Assembly (NCBI GenBank): GCA_021323775.1
Contig: JAJPKK010000035.1
Location: forward strand, 1-36,903
DNA from: Hyphomicrobiales bacterium
GTDB lineage: Bacteria > Pseudomonadota > Alphaproteobacteria > Rhizobiales > Xanthobacteraceae
Reading direction: 5' to 3'
Length of the DNA stretch: 36,903 nucleotides
Part shown: positions 31,349-36,903 of the stretch, piece by piece
Layout: each line of letters begins with the position of its first letter
How positions within the stretch are numbered: the first letter of the stretch is position 1
Translations under genes and position numbers: made by a program
Notes under the pieces: generated by a model
What the model was told of the DNA's origin: nothing
The model's database searches: none
Seen by the model: only the letters and a program-made list of their open reading frames with translations

Positions 31349-31888
31349 ATGCGCCTCATTGCCTTCATCGTCGCCATGATTGCCGCAAGCACGCCGGCTG
31401 GTGCGCAGGGCTGGAGGGAATACGAGTACCCGAACGAGGGCTTTACGGTCGCCTTTCCCGCTGAGCCCAAGGTCGAAACCACGTCTTACCAAGCCTCCGG
31501 CGGCCGCTTGGTCGAAGCGCGCGTCTATTCCGTTCTGCAAGGGGGCGGCGAGATCAAGGTCACGGTCGCCGATCTGCCGCATACCGAGATGTCAGAAGGC
31601 AACGTCATGGCCTATGCGGTATTGATGCTCTCGCGACGGGGTGAGGTAAAGATCGACATTCCCCATAGCACGCGTCGGATCATTGGCCGGCAAGCCAGCA
31701 TCGACGGCGTGGACGGCAGCCAGATTTATGCTTCCGTTTTCTTTCACAATCGGCGGCTTTATCAGATCGAGGGGACGGTGCCCGCTGGCGGTTCGACCGC
31801 GGACGCCATCCGATTCCAGCAATCATTCGACTTCACCGATGGGTGGAGGCTGCCTGATGCCCTCAGCAATGAGCTTAGGACGCGATAA
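31349..31888 (+). CDS. Small secreted protein, unknown function
   Basis: This 179-residue protein has a signal peptide (RLIAFIVAMIAASTPAGAQG) and then WREYEYPNEGFTVAFPAEPKVET, a pattern common to uncharacterised periplasmic proteins of Hyphomicrobiales. The body is a beta-rich fold with alternating strands (KVTVADLPH, KIDIPHSTRRIIGRQASIDGVDG, LYQIEGTVPAGGSTADAIRFQQSFDFTDGW). I recognise no catalytic motif and no cysteines in the mature part. I chose the ATG at 31349 because it gives the signal peptide directly; a longer frame from 31232 puts an unlikely stretch in front. It stands alone between two gene-poor stretches. Confidence 0.7.
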   Translation: MRLIAFIVAMIAASTPAGAQGWREYEYPNEGFTVAFPAEPKVETTSYQASGGRLVEARVYSVLQGGGEIKVTVADLPHTEMSEGNVMAYAVLMLSRRGEVKIDIPHSTRRIIGRQASIDGVDGSQIYASVFFHNRRLYQIEGTVPAGGSTADAIRFQQSFDFTDGWRLPDALSNELRTR

Positions 31889-32376
31889 CAGGATTGCCCG
31901 CCGATATGGCAGCTTTCTCGATCCATGGGGAGACAGAGCAGCGTTTCCTTAATTCAAATCATATTCACGGCGCCGCACGATGAGTGGTCATCCTGAAGGT
32001 GCCGCCGCGCTCTTTGCGCGGGCCCGGACCTGCAGGGGCTGCCCGGCGTCGCTCAACCGTCTGAATTACTCCCGCGGCGACGTTTCCGGCCGGATACCCC
32101 GGTCATTGCGCGCGCGAGTGATCGCCTTGGCCGCAAGAGTCGCTCTGGTTTGTCTGCTCAGGGCCAGGAGCAGGCGCGAGCACCAGCAAATAATATACCA
32201 CGTCCCTGGCGGCGGGATTTCAGGGCTGCTCCATCGACGCTCTTCTCCGCATTTGCGACCGATTGACGTTCACAGCCGGGCTGTCAACTGGTATAGTTTC
32301 CTACAATCGCGACGGGCTAGTTCATGTTTCCCTTAGTCCGGCCGCAGGATGCGTTTCGGCCGGAGGCAGGTAGTCG
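31889..32376. other. Gene-poor stretch before the FmdB-like gene
   Basis: I see no gene, RNA or repeat that I can support in this 488-bp region. A 118-codon frame (31980-32336) has a composition and residue mix like shadow frames and no Shine-Dalgarno. The last part, near 32360, contains GGAGG for the next gene. Confidence 0.4.
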
Positions 32377-32682
32377 ATGCCGACCTACGAATATATGTGC
32401 AAGAAGTGTGGGCCCTTCACACAGCAGCGGCCAATGGCGGAATGCGAGTTACCGTCCGCCTGCCCGGAATGCGGCACGCGTGCCCCCCGTGTCCTCCTGA
32501 CCGCGCCAGGCTGCCTCACCATGTCCGCCGAAGCGCGCCAGGCCGGCCTAAAGTACGAGCGCAGCACCGACGGATTGCATGACCCGCCGCCATACTTGCG
32601 CGATCCTGCCGGATGGGCCAAGAAGCTGAAACGTGCCCGGAAGCTGAAACGTGCCCAGGCGAGAGCGTCTCGGCCAGCTTGA
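32377..32682 (+). CDS. FmdB-family zinc ribbon protein
   Basis: This 101-residue protein has an N-terminal zinc ribbon: MPTYEYMCKKCGPF with C8 and C11, then PSACPECGTR with C29 and C32. These four cysteines are the FmdB/CxxC regulatory family signature. The C-terminal part is basic (KKLKRARKLKRAQARASRPA). The family often sits beside amidase or formamidase genes and is thought to regulate them, but none is near here. GGAGG lies about ten bases before the ATG. A repeated KLKRA segment at the end comes from a small tandem duplication (GAAGCTGAAACGTGCCC twice). Confidence 0.85.
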   Translation: MPTYEYMCKKCGPFTQQRPMAECELPSACPECGTRAPRVLLTAPGCLTMSAEARQAGLKYERSTDGLHDPPPYLRDPAGWAKKLKRARKLKRAQARASRPA

Positions 32683-33099
32683 CTGATCTCGCATCGCGAG
32701 ACCCGCCGAATTTCCCCTCAAGCCGACCCGATTTTCTCCGTCAGGTCGATGGCGCCCGTTGCGGCGCGCATGCACCTGCCGGTACGTCGGGCCGACGGCC
32801 GTCGCGGCTGGTGTTGGCGAACGGTGAAGGGGAGCGTGGCGATCGGCTGATCTTCTTCCGCAACACGCGTTCGCATCCGGCCGCCTTCAGTTGGGCAAGC
32901 CGGCTGGTGAGGTCCTGGGCGTCGGTCGAGACGTAAAGGGTTAGCGCTTCGCGCTCCGGCAGAGAGCCTGCAACACGAGATTGTCGGTTGTCGTTTCCCC
33001 TCACTTGCCGAACAGCTTCGATGCTCATTTGGAATTTACCGGCCAGTTAATGACCGTTTGGGGTCAAAAGCAGCCGCTACGGCGTGGAATACAAGCCTC
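32683..33099. other. Gene-poor stretch with a recombinase relic
   Basis: This region has no intact gene. A short minus-strand remnant of a serine recombinase lies at 32837-32938. Beyond it, near 33040-33075, TGACCGTTTGGGGTCAAAAG resembles a dispersed scrap often seen around decayed insertion regions in related genomes; this last point is from memory and is weak. Confidence 0.4.
32837..32938 (-). pseudogene. Fragment of a serine recombinase (resolvase/invertase)
   Basis: Translated on the minus strand this 34-codon stretch includes LYVSTDAQDLTSRLAQLKAAG followed by CERVLRKKIS, the N-terminal catalytic region of resolvases (usually GYARVSTDxQDL..QLxxLxAAGCxRIFxEKISG). The first residues of the domain before YVSTD and everything after KKIS are unlike the family, so both ends are lost or frameshifted. 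The serine of the VST motif is retained, but a 34-residue fragment cannot work. It marks a past mobile element. Confidence 0.65.
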
Positions 33100-33951
33100 T
33101 CAAAAATCCGGCTTCTCCGCCATCGGCATATGATAGTCGAAGAGATTGGTATTGTTCTCGGCGCAGATCTTTTCGTAGGGCTCCTGCTCCACGCGCCGAT
33201 AGCGCCGCATTGCGGTCCAAGGTTCATAGAAGGCGTCAGGGTCCTCGACCGTAAAGATGACTTGCATCCCCTTGCCGCCGTCAACCATGCGCCAGCGCTC
33301 GACGACGTGCAGCTTCTCGGTGTGCGGGGTTCGGTAGACGTCGACGACCGTCTTGTCATTCAGGCCTATAGTGTCGACGACAAGGGTATCTCCCTCGTAA
33401 TGGCCGACAGATTCGCCATACCATGACGGCTTCAGGTTTGCCGAGTGCGGTGTGTCCATGTAGATGCGGCGGACCTGATTGTCCTCCCGCCAGAGGATCC
33501 AGACTTCCTTGGGCGTCTGCAGGAATACCAGAGGGTCCGGTCCGCCATAGCCCATGAAGAACGGAACGCCCGCAGGCACGCAGCTTGACTGCGGCGTAAA
33601 GGCGCTTTTCTTGCCCTCAAGCACCTCGTCGATGTCCTTCTGCATGTGCTCCTTCACCCAGGGCTTCAGGTTCGGGTTGGAAAGATCGGCAATCCGGAAA
33701 GTCGGCTGCTTGCCGACGCCGTTGGGGGTGAACGGATGCGCCGGATCGCTGACGACGGGCGGCAAGCGGCCGGGAACCGCCTCGTAGGACGGACCGCCGC
33801 CGTTGAGCCCGACCCAGCCGGCCAGATTTGATGAAAAGTCCGGCGGCCCCGCCGTTTGCTGTGCCCACGTCGGAATGATCAGCGCCGCCATCGCCCAGCA
33901 GGCCGCCATCAGGGCTGCGGTGACTCTCCGTTCAAGGATGAATGCGCACAT
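33100..33951 (-). CDS. Secreted protein of an uncharacterised soil-bacterial family
   Basis: This 283-residue protein has a signal peptide (RRVTAALMAACWAMAALIIPTWA/QQ). The mature part includes PFTPNGVGKQPTFRIADLSNPNLKPW, SSCVPAGVPFFM, VWILWREDNQVRRIYMD and SVGHYEGDTLVVDTIGLNDKTVVDV, then HVVERWRMVDGGKGMQVIFTVEDPDAFYEPW. I know this pattern from a large family of uncharacterised proteins, but no function is known to me. I chose the ATG at 33951 because GGGAGGAG precedes it; an ATG at 33972 is seven codons upstream. It lies 100 bp downstream of the LVIVD propeller gene on the same strand, so the two may form an operon. Confidence 0.8.
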   Translation of the reverse strand: MCAFILERRVTAALMAACWAMAALIIPTWAQQTAGPPDFSSNLAGWVGLNGGGPSYEAVPGRLPPVVSDPAHPFTPNGVGKQPTFRIADLSNPNLKPWVKEHMQKDIDEVLEGKKSAFTPQSSCVPAGVPFFMGYGGPDPLVFLQTPKEVWILWREDNQVRRIYMDTPHSANLKPSWYGESVGHYEGDTLVVDTIGLNDKTVVDVYRTPHTEKLHVVERWRMVDGGKGMQVIFTVEDPDAFYEPWTAMRRYRRVEQEPYEKICAENNTNLFDYHMPMAEKPDF

Positions 33952-34051
33952 TGTTGCTCCTCCCTGTTTCATTCCCGTGATCTTCCGGGAGGATCATTTC
34001 ATATTGGCCGGATCACGCAACTCAACGGCATCGTGGAGACGCCTTCATCCG

Positions 34052-35176
34052 CTACACCCGCTCCAAAATCGTCAGTCCGCGTAGGCGATCGATCAGATAG
34101 ATCAACCCCCGCGCATCGACCGTCACGTCATTGCTCTGCACGCGGTCTGATCCCGGCGGCAGGTCCGGCATGAAGTGCGCAACCTCGCGGATCGCGTGGG
34201 GATTGGAAATATCGATGATCCGCAAGCCGTGGGAGAACCATGCGCAAGGGATCTCCGTGCCGGTGACCTTCTCGCAGGGCTGGTGGCACCCCGTCATAAG
34301 CGGCTGCTGCGGTTTGTCCTCGATGCCGTCGACCTGAAAGCTGCCGACCGGCACCGGCCGCCCCTCGTCGGTGATGTCGACGATCCAGACGAAAGCCGGC
34401 ATCGCGTCGACCGGCCGCTGCACGTCCTCGTCGGCCACCAGGAGATAACGGCGGCCGCGGATGTCGAAGGGGATCGGCAATGCGGTGTGGGTGGGGCAGG
34501 CGAACGGCGGCGACCAGTCAAGGCCGGAAACGAGCTTGGGCTTCGCGAGGTCGTCGATGTCGAGAATGACGAAGCCGCCGAACCAATAACTGGTGTAGAG
34601 CCGGTTGCCGAGCCGCAGCGGGTGATGACAACGATGCGCGGTCTTGGCCCAGGTCGGCTTCTCGCCGCCCTCGATCCACTGGCCGGGCATCCACCAGCGG
34701 GCGACCTCGGCGGGGTGCGCCGGGTCTTTCAAGTCCATGATCATCGCGATATTGCCGACATAGCCTTCGAGCGTCGGCGACATGTAGACGTAGCGGCCAT
34801 CAAAATCGAAGCGATGCACGCCTGAACCGGCGGTCTCCCAGCGCCTCAGGAGATGCGGCGAACCCGGCTTGCTGACGTCGTAGATGCCTATGCCGCCGCG
34901 GAAATCCGCAGGCAGCGGCCGCGTGTCCGCGTGATTGATCTCGTGGTTGACCACCATCAGCCCATTGCCGACGCGGACTTTGTGGGAATGCGCCCCCTGG
35001 GGCATGCCAAGCGTCGCCAGCTCCCTGGGGCTCTTGGGATCGCTGACGTCGATGATGGAGGTGCCGTGCGGGCTCTTCATATGCGCCACATAAGCGATGT
35101 TGTCCTGCACCACGACCTGCCCGCCGCCAGCGCAATCGAAGTAACCGACCTGGCGGATGCCGACCCCAGACCCCAT
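34052..35176 (-). CDS. LVIVD-repeat beta-propeller protein
   Basis: This 374-residue protein is made of repeats of the type HGTSIIDVSDPKSPRELATL, GIGIYDVSKPGSPHLLRRWET, GNIAMIMDLKDPAHPAEVARWW, GGFVILDIDDLAKPKLV and GLRIIDISNPHAIREVAHF, the LVIVD beta-propeller pattern. There is no obvious signal peptide, so it may be cytoplasmic or exported by another route. Histidines and cysteines (GYFDCAGGG, GCHQPCEKVTGTEIPCAWF) are conserved-looking and might bind metal, but this is a guess. The ATG at 35176 has AAGGAG upstream. The function is unknown; the gene precedes the uncharacterised secreted protein on the same strand. Confidence 0.82.
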   Translation of the reverse strand: MGSGVGIRQVGYFDCAGGGQVVVQDNIAYVAHMKSPHGTSIIDVSDPKSPRELATLGMPQGAHSHKVRVGNGLMVVNHEINHADTRPLPADFRGGIGIYDVSKPGSPHLLRRWETAGSGVHRFDFDGRYVYMSPTLEGYVGNIAMIMDLKDPAHPAEVARWWMPGQWIEGGEKPTWAKTAHRCHHPLRLGNRLYTSYWFGGFVILDIDDLAKPKLVSGLDWSPPFACPTHTALPIPFDIRGRRYLLVADEDVQRPVDAMPAFVWIVDITDEGRPVPVGSFQVDGIEDKPQQPLMTGCHQPCEKVTGTEIPCAWFSHGLRIIDISNPHAIREVAHFMPDLPPGSDRVQSNDVTVDARGLIYLIDRLRGLTILERV

Positions 35177-35223
35177 GAACGACTCCTTGCGTTTGATAAG
35201 TGAAGCGCACCCCTGTTTCCGTC

Positions 35224-35319
35224 ACCCGCGGCTTGACCCGCGGGTCCACCTTCTTCGCATGGAGATGGATTCTTCGCATGGAGATGGATTGCCGGGTCAA
35301 GCCTGTTCAAGCCCGGCAA
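35224..35319. repeat. Dispersed palindromes with 19-bp tandem duplication
   Basis: ACCCGCGG (35224-35231) faces CCGCGGGT (35238-35245), and TTGCCGGG (35289-35296) faces CCCGGCAA (35312-35319). Between them TTCTTCGCATGGAGATGGA occurs twice in tandem (35251-35269 and 35270-35288). The ends CGGCTTGACCCG and CCGGGTCAAGCC are typical of a widespread Hyphomicrobiales intergenic repeat. It fills the gap between the ymdB-like gene and the LVIVD gene. Confidence 0.7.
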
Positions 35320-35357
35320 TGACGACAGAAGAATGTCAGCGGAATCCGCTCATCATT

Positions 35358-36179
35358 TCAATCCCAGAAGATCGGGCGCGCTTCTTCAAGCCGGCCGCCC
35401 AGGCGGACGGCGGCGACGCGCCGCGCGAGGCCGGTACCATCATCGGTCTCAACCGCAAGGCCGCACAGCGTGGCGGGCCCGAGCGCCGGCTCGAACTTGG
35501 CGCCCGGAATGCGCCGGATGAACCGGGACAGCGGTTCGTCCTTCATCATCCCGATGCACGAATTGTAGTCGCCCGTCATGCCCACGTCGGTTACGAAGGC
35601 GGTGCCGCCCGGGAGCACCTGATGATCGGCGGTGGGCACATGGGTATGGGTGCCGACCACAAGGCTCACCTTGCTGTCGAGAAAGTGCGCCATCGCCTGC
35701 TTTTCGCTGGAGGCTTCCGCATGCATGTCGACGATGATGGCGTCCGCGCCGGTCTTGAGCGGGCACGCGGCGACCTCGCGCTCCAGCGCCGCGAAAGGAT
35801 CATCCAGCGGGTCCATGAAAATGCGGCCCATGGCGTTGATGACAAGCACGCGGGCGCCGTTGCGCGCGTCGATCAGCGCGACGCCCCGTCCCGGCGTGCC
35901 TTTCGGATAGTTGACCGGGCGGATGAGCCGCGGCGCGCGGGCGATGAACACCAGCGCTTCTTTCTGGTCCCAGGCATGATTGCCAAGCGTAATGGCGTCG
36001 GCGCCGGCGCCGACAAGGTCTTGGTAGATCGTTTCCGTGATGCCGAAACCGCCCGCGGCGTTCTCGCCGTTGATGACGACGAAATCGAGCCGCCAGTCCT
36101 GCATCAGCCCAGGCAGGCGCTCCATCACGATGCTGCGCCCGCTGCGCCCCACGATGTCGCCAATAAACAGAATCCGCAC
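35358..36179 (-). CDS. YmdB-like metallophosphoesterase
   Basis: This 273-residue calcineurin-like phosphoesterase belongs to the TIGR00282/YmdB family. It starts with RILFIGDIVGRSGR and has the metal motifs VINGENAAGGFG and TLGNHAWDQKE, followed by VDMHAEASSEKQA, VVGTHTHVPTAD and DVGMTGDY. Relatives act as 2',3'-cyclic nucleotide phosphodiesterases. The GTG at 36179 is the only good start, four bases past the stop of fthC, so both are co-transcribed. The arrangement 6S RNA - fthC - ymdB is a known gene order in Hyphomicrobiales. It is a housekeeping gene and not part of the C1 cluster. Confidence 0.92.
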   Translation of the reverse strand: MRILFIGDIVGRSGRSIVMERLPGLMQDWRLDFVVINGENAAGGFGITETIYQDLVGAGADAITLGNHAWDQKEALVFIARAPRLIRPVNYPKGTPGRGVALIDARNGARVLVINAMGRIFMDPLDDPFAALEREVAACPLKTGADAIIVDMHAEASSEKQAMAHFLDSKVSLVVGTHTHVPTADHQVLPGGTAFVTDVGMTGDYNSCIGMMKDEPLSRFIRRIPGAKFEPALGPATLCGLAVETDDGTGLARRVAAVRLGGRLEEARPIFWD

Positions 36180-36183
36180 TCGG

Positions 36184-36774
36184 TCACGTCCTGAAATCGA
36201 TGGCTTCGCGTTCCGTTAGCACGAGATCGAGGCGTGCGTCGCGGGGGGTCGCCGGCACCGCGGCAATTTCTTGCATCGCAAACGCGACGCCGATCGCGGT
36301 GACGGTCTTCATGGCGCGGAGCCGTGCGATCGTCATGTCGTAATATCCAGCGCCGTAGCCGATGCGATGGCCGCGCCGATCGAACGCAAGCAGCGGCACA
36401 ATCAAGATGTCAGGAAATAATTCCGGCGCGTCGGCCGGCGGCTCGCGGATGCCCCAGACGCCGGCCACGAGCGGCGCACCGAACGACCATGCCCGCATGA
36501 TGAGCGGCTTGCCCCGTCCGACCACAACCGGCAGCGCCAGACGTGCGCCCGCGCCGGCGAGGCACCGCAGGAGCGGCAAAGGGCTGATTTCGCTCTTCAG
36601 GGGCGAGAAGCCCGATACAACAATTCCAGGCGTGACGTCGACCGGCAATCCGCGCTCCGCGATGGCGAACGCCGCCGCCATCCGCTCGGCCGGCGGCAAC
36701 GCGTCCCGTCGCGCCAGAGCGGCCCTGCGCAGATCCGCCTTCAATTGCTCGGGAGATTCGACGCTGTTTGCCAT
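36184..36774 (-). CDS. fthC: 5-formyltetrahydrofolate cyclo-ligase
   Basis: This 196-residue enzyme converts 5-formyl-THF to methenyl-THF using ATP. It has the N-terminal ALARRDALPPAERMAAAFAIAERGL, DILIVPLLAFDRRGHRIGYGAGYYDMTIARL with the glycine-rich GYGAGYYD, and the closing DLVLTEREAIDF. These are full family hallmarks at normal length. The ATG at 36774 begins MANSVESPEQLKADLRRAA. It lies just downstream of the 6S RNA gene, as in other alphaproteobacteria and in E. coli (ygfA). It is folate metabolism rather than H4MPT metabolism. Confidence 0.93.
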   Translation of the reverse strand: MANSVESPEQLKADLRRAALARRDALPPAERMAAAFAIAERGLPVDVTPGIVVSGFSPLKSEISPLPLLRCLAGAGARLALPVVVGRGKPLIMRAWSFGAPLVAGVWGIREPPADAPELFPDILIVPLLAFDRRGHRIGYGAGYYDMTIARLRAMKTVTAIGVAFAMQEIAAVPATPRDARLDLVLTEREAIDFRT

Positions 36775-36810
36775 CCGGAACGGTGCGGAGCCACTTGAGC
36801 CGTTGGAGCG

Positions 36811-36903
36811 ACGATCCCGGGTTCCCTACGAAAGTAGGTGGGCGCCATATGTCCGAGCCCACGAGCCCGGTCAGGGACAGCTCCCTTCAGGATCGATAAG
36901 GCC
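36811..36903 (-). ncRNA. ssrS: 6S RNA, 3' part (cut by window edge)
   Basis: On the minus strand the last part reads GGCGCCCACCTACTTTCGTAG followed by GGAACCCGGGATCG, which matches the conserved 3' arm of alphaproteobacterial 6S RNA. It lies directly upstream of fthC, the usual place. The 5' part of the RNA (probably about 60-70 bases) is beyond the window. 6S RNA binds housekeeping RNA polymerase and adjusts transcription in stationary phase. The exact 3' end near 36811 is estimated. Confidence 0.8.

Noticed and set aside
31980-32336. A 118-codon frame in the gap before the FmdB-like gene
   Set aside because: No ribosome binding site, random-looking composition and no known motif.
36184-36774. 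fthC as part of the C1 methanol module
   Set aside because: It belongs to the conserved 6S RNA-fthC-ymdB locus and works on folate, so its proximity does not show a link to the H4MPT genes.

Overview
The window is GC-rich chromosomal DNA, most probably from a methylotrophic alphaproteobacterium of the Hyphomicrobiales (Rhizobiales). The protein families, the truncated 6S RNA gene beside fthC and a ymdB-like gene at the right edge, and several short dispersed palindromes typical of Bradyrhizobium-like genomes all point that way. The species cannot be named from sequence reading alone.

Layout. 1-2607: the end of a possible upstream gene, a SAM methyltransferase and a cytochrome P450. 3067-4872 (minus): methylofuran genes mfnE and a fused mfnB-folB. 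5284-15519: a lanthanide-type methanol dehydrogenase region. It holds xoxF, cytochrome xoxG and xoxJ, surrounded by periplasmic proteins that accompany PQQ dehydrogenases: an ABC-type binding protein, a YVTN beta-propeller, a CxxxCW rhodanese-like protein, a zinc metallohydrolase and a SoxYZ-like carrier. It also holds three unnamed secreted or cysteine-containing proteins. 15741-20608 (minus): pcd-fhcB-fhcA-fhcD-fhcC. 20727-27223 (plus, diverging from pcd): RFAP synthase, mtdB, orf5, mch, orf7, a CitG-like gene and fae, mostly overlapping end to start. 27278-29128: a HisA-like gene diverging from an mfnF-like gene. 29231-30985: a second, unusual PQQ dehydrogenase. 31349-35176: less specialised genes, a recombinase relic, an uncharacterised secreted protein and an LVIVD beta-propeller. 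35358-36903 (minus): ymdB-like metallophosphoesterase, fthC and the 3' part of 6S RNA.

How it works together. XoxF, XoxG and XoxJ would oxidise methanol in the periplasm. In the cytoplasm Fae condenses formaldehyde with tetrahydromethanopterin (H4MPT), MtdB and Mch oxidise and hydrolyse the C1 unit, and FhcABCD transfers it to methylofuran and releases formate. All the enzyme steps from methanol to formate are therefore encoded within about 23 kb, together with part of the synthesis of both cofactors. The folate-linked fthC at the right edge belongs to the 6S RNA locus, not to this module.

Best leads: the MfnB-FolB fusion, the CitG-like gene as a candidate ribosyl transferase in H4MPT synthesis, the second PQQ dehydrogenase with a lanthanide-type DxD but an altered metal site, and the unnamed small periplasmic proteins of the xox region. 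No tRNA, rRNA, CRISPR array or intact mobile element was seen.
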